Positions 40,209 through 51,072 of a stretch of DNA of 64,000 nt are shown here, piece by piece. Numbering within the stretch: position 1 is the first letter of the stretch; each line of letters begins with the position of its first letter. Source of the DNA: Streptomyces sp. RB17 (lineage in GTDB: Bacteria > Actinomycetota > Actinomycetes > Streptomycetales > Streptomycetaceae); assembly GCF_009604455.1 (NCBI RefSeq), contig NZ_WEGL01000013.1, positions 1 through 64,000 of the forward strand. The letters run 5' to 3'. The notes under the pieces were generated by a model. It made no database searches. It was not told where the DNA came from and saw nothing but the letters and a program-made list of their open reading frames with translations. The position numbers and the translations under genes are program-made.

Positions 40209-41501
40209 ATGATGCGTACGCGTCCGCTGAAGGTGGCGCTGCTGGGCTGTGGAGTGGTCGGCTCAGAGGTGGCGCGCATCATGACGACGCACGCCGACGA
40301 CCTCGCCGCCCGGATCGGCGCCCCCGTGGAGCTGGCGGGGGTCGCCGTACGGCGGCCGTCCAAGGTCCGCGAGGGCATCGACCCCGGCCTCGTCACCACG
40401 GACGCCACCGCCCTCGTCAAACGCGGGGACATCGATGTGGTGATCGAGGTCATCGGGGGCATCGAGCCCGCCCGGACCCTCATCACCACCGCCTTCGAGC
40501 ACGGCGCGTCCGTCGTCTCCGCCAACAAGGCCCTGCTCGCCCAGGACGGGGCCGCCCTGCACGCGGCGGCCGAGGAGCACGGCAGGGACCTCTACTACGA
40601 GGCCGCCGTCGCCGGTGCCATCCCGCTGATCCGGCCGCTGCGCGAGTCCCTCGCCGGCGACAAGATCAACCGGGTGATGGGGATCGTCAACGGCACGACC
40701 AACTTCATCCTCGACAAGATGGACTCCACGGGCGCCGGGTATCAGGAGGCGCTCGACGAGGCCACCGCGCTCGGGTACGCGGAGGCCGACCCGACCGCCG
40801 ACGTCGAGGGCTTCGACGCCGCCGCCAAGGCCGCCATCCTCGCCGGTATCGCCTTCCACACGCGCGTGCGCCTCGACGACGTCTACCGCGAGGGCATGAC
40901 CGAGGTGACCGCCGCCGACTTCCGCTCGGCGAAGGAGATGGGCTGCACCATCAAGCTGCTCGCCATCTGCGAGCGCTCCAAGGACGGGGCGTCCGTCACC
41001 GCGCGCGTGCATCCCGCGATGATTCCGCTGAGCCACCCGCTCGCCTCCGTGCGCGGCGCGTACAACGCCGTCTTCGTGGAGAGCGATGCCGCCGGGCAGC
41101 TCATGTTCTACGGACCCGGCGCCGGCGGTTCCCCGACCGCCTCCGCCGTGCTCGGCGACCTCGTCGCCGTCTGCCGCAACCGGCGGGGCGGCGCAACGGG
41201 GCCCGGTGAGTCGGCGTACGCCGCCCTGCCCGTCTCGCCCATGGGCGAGGTGGTCACGCGCTACCACATCAGCCTCGACGTCGCGGACAAACCGGGTGTT
41301 CTCGCCCAGGTCGCGACCGTGTTCGCGGAGCACGGGGTGTCGATCGATACGGTTCGGCAGCAGGGCAAGGACGGCGAGGCCTCCCTCGTCGTCGTCACCC
41401 ACCGCGCGTCCGACGCCTCCCTCACCGGGACCGTCGAGGCGCTGCGCAAGCTCGACACCGTGCGGGGTGTCGCCAGCATCATGCGGGTTGAAGGAGAGTA
41501 A
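40209..41501 (+). CDS. hom: Homoserine dehydrogenase
   Basis: This 430-residue NAD(P)-dependent enzyme converts aspartate semialdehyde to homoserine. VALLGCGVVGSEVARIM is the nucleotide-binding motif. ASVVSANKALLAQDG, YYEAAVAGAIPLIRPLRESL, GIVNGTTNFILDKM and ALGYAEADPTADVEGFDAAA are catalytic-domain signatures. An ACT domain (about 350-430: LDVADKPGVLAQVATVFAEH) should give threonine feedback. ATG 40209 (MMRTRPLK) gives the standard length; ATG 40191 and an in-frame start at 40161 are longer alternatives. thrC starts 7 bp downstream. Confidence 0.95.
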   Translation: MMRTRPLKVALLGCGVVGSEVARIMTTHADDLAARIGAPVELAGVAVRRPSKVREGIDPGLVTTDATALVKRGDIDVVIEVIGGIEPARTLITTAFEHGASVVSANKALLAQDGAALHAAAEEHGRDLYYEAAVAGAIPLIRPLRESLAGDKINRVMGIVNGTTNFILDKMDSTGAGYQEALDEATALGYAEADPTADVEGFDAAAKAAILAGIAFHTRVRLDDVYREGMTEVTAADFRSAKEMGCTIKLLAICERSKDGASVTARVHPAMIPLSHPLASVRGAYNAVFVESDAAGQLMFYGPGAGGSPTASAVLGDLVAVCRNRRGGATGPGESAYAALPVSPMGEVVTRYHISLDVADKPGVLAQVATVFAEHGVSIDTVRQQGKDGEASLVVVTHRASDASLTGTVEALRKLDTVRGVASIMRVEGE

Positions 41502-41507
41502 CCAGCA

Positions 41508-42566
41508 ATGACCCACCAGTGGCGCGGAATCATCGAGGAGTACCGGGACCGGCTGCCGGTATCGGACACCACGCCGGTCGTGACGCTCCGCGAGGGCGGC
41601 ACGCCCCTCGTGCCCGCGCAGGTGCTCTCCGAGCGCACGGGCTGTGAGGTGCACCTGAAGGTGGAGGGGGCCAACCCCACCGGCTCCTTCAAGGACCGCG
41701 GCATGACCATGGCCATCAGCAAGGCGAAGGAGGAGGGGGCCAAGGCGGTCATCTGCGCCTCCACCGGCAACACCTCCGCCTCCGCCGCCGCATACGCGGT
41801 GCGGGCCGGCATGGTCTCGGCCGTGCTCGTCCCGCAGGGCAAGATCGCCCTCGGCAAGATGGGCCAGGCCCTCGTGCACGGCGCGAAGATCCTCCAGGTC
41901 GACGGCAACTTCGACGACTGCCTCACCCTCGCCCGGAACCTGAGCGAGAACTACCCGGTGGCGCTGGTCAATTCGGTCAATCCGGTGCGTATCGAGGGGC
42001 AGAAGACGGCCTCCTTCGAAATCGTGGACATGCTCGGTGACGCACCCGACATCCACGTCCTGCCGGTGGGCAACGCGGGCAACATCACCGCCTACTGGAA
42101 GGGCTACAAGGAGTACGCCGCCGACGGGATCGCCACGAGGACCCCGCGCATGTGGGGCTTCCAGGCCTCCGGCAGCGCCCCGATCGTGCGCGGCGAGGTG
42201 GTCAAGGACCCGTCGACCATCGCCACCGCCATCCGCATCGGAAACCCCGCCTCCTGGCAGTACGCCCTCGCCGCGCGCGACGAGTCGGGCGGCGCCATCG
42301 ACGAGGTGACGGACCGTGAAATCCTGCGCGCCTACCGCCTGTTGGCCGCGCAGGAGGGCGTCTTCGTGGAGCCCGCCTCCGCCGCCTCCGTGGCCGGCCT
42401 GCTGAAGGCCGCCGAGCAGGGCAAGGTCGACCCGGGCCAGCAGATCGTGTGCACGGTCACCGGCAACGGTCTGAAGGACCCCGACTGGGCCGTCGCCGGT
42501 GCCCCGCAGCCGGTCACCGTCCCGGTCGACGCGGCCGCCGCGGCCGAGCGCCTGGGCCTCGCCTGA
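41508..42566 (+). CDS. thrC: Threonine synthase
   Basis: This 352-residue PLP enzyme converts O-phosphohomoserine to threonine. It contains NPTGSFKDRGMTMAIS with the PLP lysine, ICASTGNTSASAAAYAVRAG, HVLPVGNAGNITAYWKGY and FVEPASAASVAGLL. It sits 6 bp after hom with a GGAGAG-type ribosome site and is surely co-transcribed with it. The length is normal for the short bacterial type. thrB follows after 249 bp. Confidence 0.96.
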   Translation: MTHQWRGIIEEYRDRLPVSDTTPVVTLREGGTPLVPAQVLSERTGCEVHLKVEGANPTGSFKDRGMTMAISKAKEEGAKAVICASTGNTSASAAAYAVRAGMVSAVLVPQGKIALGKMGQALVHGAKILQVDGNFDDCLTLARNLSENYPVALVNSVNPVRIEGQKTASFEIVDMLGDAPDIHVLPVGNAGNITAYWKGYKEYAADGIATRTPRMWGFQASGSAPIVRGEVVKDPSTIATAIRIGNPASWQYALAARDESGGAIDEVTDREILRAYRLLAAQEGVFVEPASAASVAGLLKAAEQGKVDPGQQIVCTVTGNGLKDPDWAVAGAPQPVTVPVDAAAAAERLGLA

Positions 42567-42815
42567 GCGGCGGGAACCCCGGATTTTCCCTGACAGGGTG
42601 CACAGGGGGCTTACGACACGCATCGTGCGCCTCCTGTGCGCCCTATGTCGCCACAGAACCTTCCTTCGATAGGCTGTACTGAACCCGCCCGCTGCATATG
42701 CCTGGCATATGTCTGTGCATATGGGCGACGCCGCGCCGTCTGCGCGGCCTGAGGGTCTCCACGTACGTATCGAATGCCTTCAACAGTCACGCAGCTCAAG
42801 GAGAGTCAACGAGCG

Positions 42816-43733
42816 ATGGCCGGTCCAGCGTTCCGCGCCGCCGCCGTCCGGGTGCGCGTTCCCGCCACCAGCGCCAATCTCGGCCCGGGCTTCGACGCCC
42901 TCGGCCTCGCGCTGGGGCTCTACGACGACGTGGTCGTCCGGGTGGCCGACTCCGGGCTGCACATCGACATCGCGGGAGAGGGCAGCGAGACCCTTCCGCG
43001 TGACGAGTCTCACCTTCTCGTCCGGTCCCTGCGCACCGCCTTCGATCTGCTGGGCGGACAGCCCCGCGGCCTGGAGATCGTCTGCGCCAACCGCATCCCG
43101 CACGGCCGTGGCCTCGGCTCCTCCTCCGCCGCCATCTGCGCCGGCATCGTCGCCGCCCGCGCGGTGACCATAGGCGGCGAGGCCCGTCTGGACGACGCGG
43201 CGCTGCTCGAGCTGGCCACCGAGATCGAGGGCCACCCCGACAACGTGGCCGCGTGTCTGCTCGGCGGCTTCACCCTGTCCTGGATGGAGGCCGGCGCCGC
43301 CCGGGCGATCAGGATGGAACCCTGCGATTCCATCGTTCCGGTGGTTTTCGTGCCCGGAAAGCCGGTCCTGACCGAGACCGCGCGCGGCCTGCTGCCGCGC
43401 ACCGTGCCGCACGTCGACGCCGCCGTCAACGCGGGCCGTGCCGCCCTGCTCGTCGAGGCCCTCACCCGGCGCCCCGAGCTGCTGCTGCCCGCCACCGAGG
43501 ACCGCCTCCACCAGGAGTACCGCGCCCCGGCCATGCCGGAGAGCGCCGCGCTGGTGGAGCGGCTGCGCGCCGACGGCATCCCGGCCGTCATCTCGGGCGC
43601 CGGCCCCACCGTCATGGCGTTGGCCGACGCCGAGAGCGCCGACAAGGTGGCCCACCTCGCGGGTGCGGGCTGGGCCGCGAACCGGCTGGACCTCGATGTG
43701 CAGGGAGCGAGTGTGCTGCCGCTTGCGACCTGA
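42816..43733 (+). CDS. thrB: Homoserine kinase
   Basis: This 305-residue GHMP kinase phosphorylates homoserine. VPATSANLGPGFDALGLALG is the N-terminal signature, PHGRGLGSSSAAICAGIVAA the ATP loop, and AVISGAGPTVMALAD the C-terminal GHMP motif. ATG 42816 follows AAGGAG at 42799; an earlier in-frame start at 42774 lacks family support. It lies 249 bp after thrC and may have its own promoter. Confidence 0.95.
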   Translation: MAGPAFRAAAVRVRVPATSANLGPGFDALGLALGLYDDVVVRVADSGLHIDIAGEGSETLPRDESHLLVRSLRTAFDLLGGQPRGLEIVCANRIPHGRGLGSSSAAICAGIVAARAVTIGGEARLDDAALLELATEIEGHPDNVAACLLGGFTLSWMEAGAARAIRMEPCDSIVPVVFVPGKPVLTETARGLLPRTVPHVDAAVNAGRAALLVEALTRRPELLLPATEDRLHQEYRAPAMPESAALVERLRADGIPAVISGAGPTVMALADAESADKVAHLAGAGWAANRLDLDVQGASVLPLAT

Positions 43734-44137
43734 CACACGGTTGCCGGATTTGGAGAGGGGGAATGTTTGTTGGATCCGGTAGTGTTAACCTCAAGTCTGC
43801 ACCCGACCCCACCATGGCGAGGTGCCTTGTGTCCCAGTTCGGGACAGACATTCTTCCGGGAGCCTCCCACGCCACTCCGTGTTCCGTGCGCCGTACCTGG
43901 GCAGTACGTCGTATGCGGACATTGAGCAGGCCACTGGGCACGCTCCGGAACAGGTGCTACCACGCCGCGTGACACTGAGTGCCACGACTCGTGGAAGCGC
44001 CGTCACCGCACATTTCTTCCGCCGCTTTGGCGGACCACCGCCCCGGCACGGTTCACCGAAAGCAAGGACCGTAGCCGGACAGCACAACCGGTCGCCGAGC
44101 CAGACAGGCCGACGTCCGCTCCAGGGAAGGACCCTTC
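43734..44137 (+). promoter_or_regulatory. Promoter and long leader of rho
   Basis: A promoter is suggested by TTGTTG near 43768 and TAGTGT near 43782. The transcript would have a leader of about 345 nt before the rho GTG. No supported frame is present. Long leaders before rho often take part in autoregulation in other bacteria; no specific structure is proven here. GGGAAGG at 44123-44129 is the rho ribosome site. Confidence 0.5.
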
Positions 44138-46120
44138 GTGAGCGACACCACCGATCTGATGGGCGCACGTGTCGAGGAGACCGCTGCCGCGCCCGCCACG
44201 GACGCCTCCGCGCCTGCCACCGGTGCCGGCTCCCGGCGGCGCCGCGGTACCGGCCTCGAGGGCATGGTGCTGGCCGAGCTGCAGCAGGTCGCCTCGGGCC
44301 TCGGCATCAGGGGCACCGCGCGGATGCGCAAGAGCCAGCTGATCGAGGTCATCAAGGAGGCGCAGGCCGCCGGTGGAGGTGCCCCCGCCGGGGGAGCCGC
44401 CGCCAAGGGCGATGCCGCCACCGAGACCAAGCCGAAGCGCCGCGCCACCTCCAAGGCCCGTACCGGCGAGGAAGCCGAGAAGAAGGCGGAGGCCAAGACC
44501 GAGGCCCCCGCCGAGAAGGCCGTGGCCCAGCAGCAGATCGAGATCCCCGGTCAGCCCGCCTCCGACGACGCGCCGACCGAGCGCCGTCGCCGCCGCGCCA
44601 CCGCGGAGGCCGGCAGCCCCGCCGCGAGCAGCGCCGAGACCGTCGCCGCCGAGGCCAAGGCCGAGACGGCCGCCCAGCAGCCGCAGGGCGAGGCCGCCAA
44701 GGGCGACGCCGGTGACGGCGAGGGCCGTGGCCGCCGCGACCGCCGTGAGCGCGGCCGTGACCGCGACCGCGACCGTGACCGCCGCGGCAAGGGCGACGAC
44801 CAGCAGGGCGGCCAGCGTCAGCAGCAGGGCCAGCAGCAGGGCGGCCGGCAGGACCGTCAGCGGGCCGACGAGGACGGGGACGACTTCGAGGGCGGCCGTC
44901 GGGGCCGTCGCGGCCGCTACCGCGACCGCCGTGGCCGCCGTGGCCGCGACGAGATCGCCGAGCCGCAGCTCGCCGAGGACGACGTCCTGATCCCCGTCGC
45001 GGGCATCCTGGACATCCTCGACAACTACGCCTTCATCCGGACCTCCGGCTACCTGCCGGGCCCGAACGACGTGTACGTCTCCCTCGCCCAGGTCCGCAAG
45101 AACGGCCTGCGCAAGGGTGACCACGTCACCGGCGCGGTCCGTCAGCCCAAGGAGGGCGAGCGCCGCGAGAAGTTCAACGCGCTGGTCCGCCTCGACTCCG
45201 TCAACGGCATGGCGCCCGAACACGGCCGTGGCCGCCCGGAGTTCAACAAGCTGACCCCGCTCTACCCGCAGGACCGCCTTCGCCTGGAGACGGACCCGGG
45301 CGTGCTCACCACCCGCATCATCGACCTGGTCTCGCCGATCGGTAAGGGCCAGCGCGGTCTGATCGTGGCCCCGCCGAAGACCGGCAAGACCATGATCATG
45401 CAGGCGATCGCCAACGCGATCACGCACAACAACCCCGAGTGCCACCTGATGGTCGTCCTCGTCGACGAGCGTCCGGAAGAGGTCACCGACATGCAGCGGT
45501 CGGTCAAGGGCGAGGTCATCTCCTCGACCTTCGACCGCCCGGCCGAGGACCACACCACGGTCGCCGAACTCGCCATCGAGCGCGCCAAGCGTCTGGTGGA
45601 GCTGGGCCACGACGTCGTCGTGCTGCTCGACTCCATCACGCGTCTGGGCCGCGCCTACAACCTGGCGGCGCCGGCCTCCGGCCGCATCCTGTCCGGTGGT
45701 GTCGACTCGACCGCGCTGTACCCGCCGAAGCGGTTCTTCGGTGCGGCGCGCAACATCGAGGACGGCGGTTCGCTGACCATCCTGGCCACGGCTCTCGTGG
45801 ACACCGGGTCCCGCATGGACGAGGTGATCTTCGAGGAGTTCAAGGGCACGGGCAACATGGAGCTGAAGCTCGACCGCAAGCTCGCGGACAAGCGGATCTT
45901 CCCGGCCGTGGACGTGGACGCCTCCGGTACCCGTAAGGAAGAGATCCTGCTCGGGGCCGAGGAGCTGGGCATCGTCTGGAAGCTGCGCCGCGTTCTGCAC
46001 GCGCTCGACCAGCAGCAGGCGATCGAGCTGCTGCTCGACAAGATGAAGCAGACCAAGTCGAACGTCGAGTTCCTGATGCAGATTCAGAAGACGACGCCGA
46101 CGCCCGGGAACGGCGACTAG
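44138..46120 (+). CDS. rho: Transcription termination factor Rho
   Basis: This 660-residue protein starts at GTG 44138. The N-terminal Rho-N helix (LEGMVLAELQQVASGLGIRG) is followed by a large actinobacterial insert (~residues 80-270) rich in Ala/Glu and then Arg/Asp/Gln/Gly (RERGRDRDRDRDRRG, GGQRQQQGQQQGG). Then come the S1-like RNA-binding domain (DNYAFIRTSGYLPGPNDVYV) and the hexameric ATPase: Walker A VAPPKTGKTMIMQ, VLLDSITRLGRAYN, the R-loop GGSLTILATALVDTGSRMDE and FEEFKGTGNMELKLD. The insert probably adds RNA binding. A strong terminator follows. Confidence 0.96.
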   Translation: MSDTTDLMGARVEETAAAPATDASAPATGAGSRRRRGTGLEGMVLAELQQVASGLGIRGTARMRKSQLIEVIKEAQAAGGGAPAGGAAAKGDAATETKPKRRATSKARTGEEAEKKAEAKTEAPAEKAVAQQQIEIPGQPASDDAPTERRRRRATAEAGSPAASSAETVAAEAKAETAAQQPQGEAAKGDAGDGEGRGRRDRRERGRDRDRDRDRRGKGDDQQGGQRQQQGQQQGGRQDRQRADEDGDDFEGGRRGRRGRYRDRRGRRGRDEIAEPQLAEDDVLIPVAGILDILDNYAFIRTSGYLPGPNDVYVSLAQVRKNGLRKGDHVTGAVRQPKEGERREKFNALVRLDSVNGMAPEHGRGRPEFNKLTPLYPQDRLRLETDPGVLTTRIIDLVSPIGKGQRGLIVAPPKTGKTMIMQAIANAITHNNPECHLMVVLVDERPEEVTDMQRSVKGEVISSTFDRPAEDHTTVAELAIERAKRLVELGHDVVVLLDSITRLGRAYNLAAPASGRILSGGVDSTALYPPKRFFGAARNIEDGGSLTILATALVDTGSRMDEVIFEEFKGTGNMELKLDRKLADKRIFPAVDVDASGTRKEEILLGAEELGIVWKLRRVLHALDQQQAIELLLDKMKQTKSNVEFLMQIQKTTPTPGNGD

Positions 46121-46143
46121 CCGGTAGAGACTGGGTAAGAAAG

Positions 46144-46183
46144 AGGGCCGCCCCCCGTCACGTCGGTGACGGGGGGCGGCCCT
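46144..46183 (+). terminator. Rho gene terminator hairpin
   Basis: An 18-bp perfect stem (agggccgccccccgtcac, 46144-46161, with gtgacggggggcggccct, 46166-46183) and a GTCG loop, followed by a short TT, begin 23 bp after the rho stop. Confidence 0.9.
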
Positions 46184-46249
46184 TTGGCGCTGAGAGGTAC
46201 GGGTGCGCATCACGCACCCCTTCTGACTCACGCTCCATGGGGGGACTCT

Positions 46250-48139
46250 TTGTCCACACCTCTGCCCCGCAGCGGCCGGCACAGACGCCGTATACGCATC
46301 GGCCTGCCCGTCGCCGCCGCCGGTGTCGCCGCGGCCGTCGCCGCCGCGCTGCTGACCACCTCCGCCGGCGCCACGACGGCCTCGGCCGCGCCGACCGTCA
46401 AGCCGGCCACCAGCTCCGCGTCGCTCTCCGAGCTGACCCACCGCGTCACGGGCGCGCTCGCCACCGACAAGGACTTCAAGAAGGCCTCGAAGACCAAGGA
46501 CACGTCTTCCTCGTCTTCCTCGTCCTCCTCGTCCACGGCATCCGGCTCCGGGACCTCGTCCGGTTCGTCGTCGACGTCCACCGTCAGCCCGATGATCATC
46601 GGCGGTACCACCACGAGCATCAGCTCGGCCCCGTGGATGGCCCAGCTCTGGTACTACGACGACAAGGGCACCAGCAGCACCGGCGACGACGTCAGCTTCT
46701 TCTGCGGCGGTGCCGTGGTGGCGCCGACGAAGATCCTCACCGCCGCGCACTGCGTCAAGGGCTACGACTGGCACGCCAACGGCGCCATCCTCACGGGCAC
46801 CGACCAGCTGCCCACCACCGACTCCTCCGGCAACACCGATCTGCACGGTGGCACGGTCTCCGGCGTCTGGCGGCAGTGGAACCACCCGTCGTACACCGCG
46901 GGGACGACGAACACCCAGCCGCCCGCCAACAACGACATCGCCGTGCTGACCCTGCCGACGCCGATCAAGGCCACGCCGATCCGCATGACGACGTCCAGCG
47001 ACACGACCTCGTACAAGGCCGGCACCAGCGCCAAGGTCTACGGCTGGGGCCGCACCAGCTCCACCAGCCAGGACATCTCGCAGACGCTGAAGACGGCCAC
47101 GCTGCCGATCCAGTCCGACAGCACCTGCACGACCGCCTACGGCAGCTCCGTGTTCGTCGCGGGCCACATGGTCTGCGTCGGCAACCCCGCCACCGGCAGC
47201 GACAGCGGCACCACCACCACGTGCAACGGTGATTCCGGCGGCCCGCTGATCGTGAACAACCGGATCGTGGGCGTGGTCTCCTGGGGTGTCACGAACTGCG
47301 TCGCGAAGGGGGCCTACGCCGTCTTCACGAAGGTCAGCACCTACGTCGGCGCCGCCTACCCGCGCATCGACGACACCAACCTCAGCGGCGACCACAAGGC
47401 CGACCTGTTCGTGCGCGAGCACTCCACGAACACCGGCTATGAGAAGGACTCCAAGGGCACCTCCTTCGCGTCCCGCGTCTCCTGGGGCAGCTTCTCCGGC
47501 TACAACACGATCCTGCAGACGGACCTGGACCGGGACGGCTACCAGGACTTCGTCCTGCGCCGCAGCAGCGACGGGGCGGTCTTCTGGCTGCATTACATCC
47601 CGGCCACCCAGAGCTGGAGCAAGAAGGAGATCTTCAGCAACTGGTCCAGCCGGAAGTTCACCGTCGCTCCCGGTGACGTGACCGGCGACTACCTGCCCGA
47701 CCTCCTCTCGGTCGACTCCTCCGGCATCCTGTGGATCTACCCGGGCAAGGGCGACGGCACCTTCTCCGCCCGCGTCGAGGTCGGCACCGGCTGGGGCCAG
47801 TACAACTCCCTGCGCGGCCACGGCGACTTCGACGGCGACGGCAAGGCCGACCTGATCGCCCGCCAGAGCGGCACCGACGACGTGTACCTGTACCGGGGCA
47901 CCGGCAAGTCCGGCTCGGGTGCCTTCGCCTCCCGGATCAAGGTGCGCAGCGGCTGGACCGGCTACAACGCCTTCGACGCGGTCGGCGACATCACCGGTGA
48001 CGGCAAGGCGGACTTCCTGGCCCGCACCTCCGGCGGCACGCTCTACCTGTACCCGGGCACCGGCAAGGCGACCAGCGAGATCTTTGCCACAAGAATCTCG
48101 GTTGGCACCGGTTTCCAGGCATACGACCTCTGGGGCTGA
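46250..48139 (+). CDS. Secreted trypsin-like protease with FG-GAP/VCBS repeats
   Basis: The 629-residue reading starts at TTG 46250 behind GGGGGGA. A signal peptide (RIGLPVAAAGVAAAVAAALL then ASAAP) and a Ser-rich linker (SSSSSSSSSSTASGSGTSSG) precede the S1 peptidase domain: LTAAHCVKG (His), NNDIAVLTL (Asp), TCNGDSGGPLIV (Ser), with paired cysteines. The C-terminal ~230 residues hold five FG-GAP/VCBS-type repeats (DLDRDGYQDF, GDVTGDYLPDLL, GDFDGDGKADLIAR, GDITGDGKADFLAR), which form a calcium-binding beta-propeller for surface or matrix attachment. It is extracellular. Its own terminator follows. Confidence 0.9.
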   Translation: MSTPLPRSGRHRRRIRIGLPVAAAGVAAAVAAALLTTSAGATTASAAPTVKPATSSASLSELTHRVTGALATDKDFKKASKTKDTSSSSSSSSSSTASGSGTSSGSSSTSTVSPMIIGGTTTSISSAPWMAQLWYYDDKGTSSTGDDVSFFCGGAVVAPTKILTAAHCVKGYDWHANGAILTGTDQLPTTDSSGNTDLHGGTVSGVWRQWNHPSYTAGTTNTQPPANNDIAVLTLPTPIKATPIRMTTSSDTTSYKAGTSAKVYGWGRTSSTSQDISQTLKTATLPIQSDSTCTTAYGSSVFVAGHMVCVGNPATGSDSGTTTTCNGDSGGPLIVNNRIVGVVSWGVTNCVAKGAYAVFTKVSTYVGAAYPRIDDTNLSGDHKADLFVREHSTNTGYEKDSKGTSFASRVSWGSFSGYNTILQTDLDRDGYQDFVLRRSSDGAVFWLHYIPATQSWSKKEIFSNWSSRKFTVAPGDVTGDYLPDLLSVDSSGILWIYPGKGDGTFSARVEVGTGWGQYNSLRGHGDFDGDGKADLIARQSGTDDVYLYRGTGKSGSGAFASRIKVRSGWTGYNAFDAVGDITGDGKADFLARTSGGTLYLYPGTGKATSEIFATRISVGTGFQAYDLWG

Positions 48140-48181
48140 AGCCCCAGGTGAGCGAGGCTCACCGCCCGTGACCCGATGACC

Positions 48182-48216
48182 CACCGTGCCCATCGCCCTA
48201 CGCGATGGGCACGGTG
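48182..48216 (+). terminator. Terminator hairpin after the protease gene
   Basis: A 15-bp perfect stem (caccgtgcccatcgc, 48182-48196, with gcgatgggcacggtg, 48202-48216) and CCTAC loop, 43 bp after the stop. Two smaller hairpins (tggggct/agcccca and ggtgagc/gctcacc) overlap and follow the stop. Confidence 0.85.
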
Positions 48217-48337
48217 CGTCGTGCAACCCTGGCCCGAGTTTCTCCGTCTGCCCTTACGGAGCGACGATGGAGCGGTACCGACCGCGCCTGACCCTGAAAG
48301 CAGGGGGTAACCGACCGACGACGACTTGAGGAGCAAT

Positions 48338-49468
48338 GTGTCCGCCGAGAGCACGCCGGAGCCCGTCATACCCACGCCGGCCGAGCCCGGCCCCCGCAGT
48401 GGCAGGGGCCGCCGCAAGGCCCGCAGCAGGAGCCGCAAGGCCCTGCGCGTCGCGGCCTGGACGGCCGCGGGGGTGGTCGTGCTGGGCGGTACGGGCGCGG
48501 GGTACCTGTACTTCGAGCTCAACGGCAACCTCCGAAGCGTCGACATCGACCAGGCCCTCGGCAACGACCGGCCCTCGAAGATCGACAACGGCTCCGAGAA
48601 CATCCTGGTCCTCGGCTCGGACACCCGCTCCGGCTCCAACAAGAAGCTCGGCGGCGGCACCGACGACGGCAGCGCCCGCTCCGACACGGCGATGATCGTC
48701 CACGTCTACGAGGGCCACAAGAAGGCCTCCGTGGTCTCCGTCCCCCGGGACACCCTGATCGACCGTCCGGCCTGCACCGACACCAAGGGCACCACGCACC
48801 CGGCCGCGAACGGCGTGATGTTCAACGAGGCCTACTCCACCGGCGGCGCCGCCTGCGCGGTGAAGACCGTCGAGTCCCTCACCGGCATCCGCATGGACCA
48901 CTACCTCGAGGTCGACTTCGCGGGCTTCCAGAAGCTCATCGACGACCTCGGCGGAGTCCCGGTCACCACGACCAGGAACATCGACGACCCGCAGAGCCAT
49001 CTGAACCTCCAGGCCGGCACCCACACCCTCGACGGCCGGCAGGCCCTCGGCCTGGTCCGCACCCGGCACGGCGTGGGCGACGGCTCCGACCTGGGCCGCA
49101 TCCAGCTCCAGCAGGCCTTCGTCAAGGCACTGATCGGCCAGGTCAAGCACGTCGGCGTCTTCACCAGCCCCAAGAAGCTGTACGACCTCGCCGACACCGC
49201 CACCAAGACGGTCACCACCGACTCCGAACTCGGCTCGGTCAACTCCCTCATCGACTTCGCCGACGGCCTCAAGGGCATCAGCTCCCACCGCATGACCATG
49301 ATCACCATGCCGGTCCAGTACGACCCGTCGAACCCCAACCGCGTCCTCATGGAGAAGCAGAAGGCCCAGCTGGTCTGGGACGCCCTGAAGAACGACCGCC
49401 CGATCCCGAAGTCGGCGACCGCGGGCACGGCCACCGGCGAGGCCAAGGGCGTGGTGAACGCCCCGTAA
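48338..49468 (+). CDS. LytR-CpsA-Psr (LCP) cell-wall glycopolymer ligase
   Basis: This 376-residue type II membrane protein starts at GTG 48338 after GAGGAG; an in-frame TTG at 48326 overlaps that site. A basic N-terminus and one membrane helix (VAAWTAAGVVVLGGTGAGYL) lead to the extracytoplasmic LCP domain: NILVLGSDTRSG, SDTAMIVHVYEGHKKASVVS, VPRDTLID, MDHYLEVDFAGFQKLIDDLG, LDGRQALGLVRTRHG and DLGRIQLQQAF. These carry the conserved Asp and Arg residues that bind the pyrophosphate-polyprenol substrate. It attaches teichoic acid or other glycopolymers to peptidoglycan. It has its own leader. Confidence 0.92.
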   Translation: MSAESTPEPVIPTPAEPGPRSGRGRRKARSRSRKALRVAAWTAAGVVVLGGTGAGYLYFELNGNLRSVDIDQALGNDRPSKIDNGSENILVLGSDTRSGSNKKLGGGTDDGSARSDTAMIVHVYEGHKKASVVSVPRDTLIDRPACTDTKGTTHPAANGVMFNEAYSTGGAACAVKTVESLTGIRMDHYLEVDFAGFQKLIDDLGGVPVTTTRNIDDPQSHLNLQAGTHTLDGRQALGLVRTRHGVGDGSDLGRIQLQQAFVKALIGQVKHVGVFTSPKKLYDLADTATKTVTTDSELGSVNSLIDFADGLKGISSHRMTMITMPVQYDPSNPNRVLMEKQKAQLVWDALKNDRPIPKSATAGTATGEAKGVVNAP

Positions 49469-49626
49469 GGGGCGCGGGGCGGGCGAAAACCCTCGAGGAA
49501 TAAAGAACAGTGGCCCCCAGTTTTGGGGGATGGCCCCAGTCCTGGCAGACTGGTACGTCGGCCCCGGTTCACGCTCCCGCACCCCGCGGCGGCGACCCGG
49601 CGCCCTCCCGAAACCTAGGAGACACC

Positions 49627-49848
49627 TTGAAGCGCGACATCCACCCCGCGTACGTCGAGACGCAGGTCAGCTGCACCTGTGGCGCGTCGTTCACCACCCG
49701 CAGCACCATCGAGTCCGGCACCATCCGGGCCGAGGTCTGCTCCGAGTGCCACCCGTTCTACACGGGCAAGCAGAAGATCCTCGACACCGGTGGCCGTGTG
49801 GCCCGCTTCGAGGCCCGCTTCGGCAAGGCCGCCGGCTCCAAGAAGTAG
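49627..49848 (+). CDS. rpmE: 50S ribosomal protein L31, zinc-binding form
   Basis: This 73-residue protein starts at TTG 49627 after AGGAG. It has KRDIHPAYVETQVSCTCGAS and VCSECHPFYTGKQKILDTGG, giving the C-x-C ... C-x-x-C zinc site of the C+ form. In Streptomyces the paralogous C- form is induced by Zur under zinc shortage; this one is the zinc-replete version. It precedes prfA. Confidence 0.95.
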   Translation: MKRDIHPAYVETQVSCTCGASFTTRSTIESGTIRAEVCSECHPFYTGKQKILDTGGRVARFEARFGKAAGSKK

Positions 49849-49953
49849 CGAGCCCCATTTCGCCGGTCCACGGTCACGCCCTCGCCGGGGTGTGCCCGGG
49901 ACCGGCGTTTTTGGTCGCCCGCCCTTCCCCTCACCGCAGTACAGGAGCCCAAG

Positions 49954-51021
<1,068 letters not shown>

Positions 51022-51072
51022 GACACGTACGCACGTACGAGCACAAGTACGAGTACGACACGGAGGACTCGC

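Noticed and set aside
44003..48226. 1407-codon minus-strand open frame opposite rho and the protease
   Set aside because: Antisense to rho and the protease with third-position GC bias giving few stops; no family motifs.
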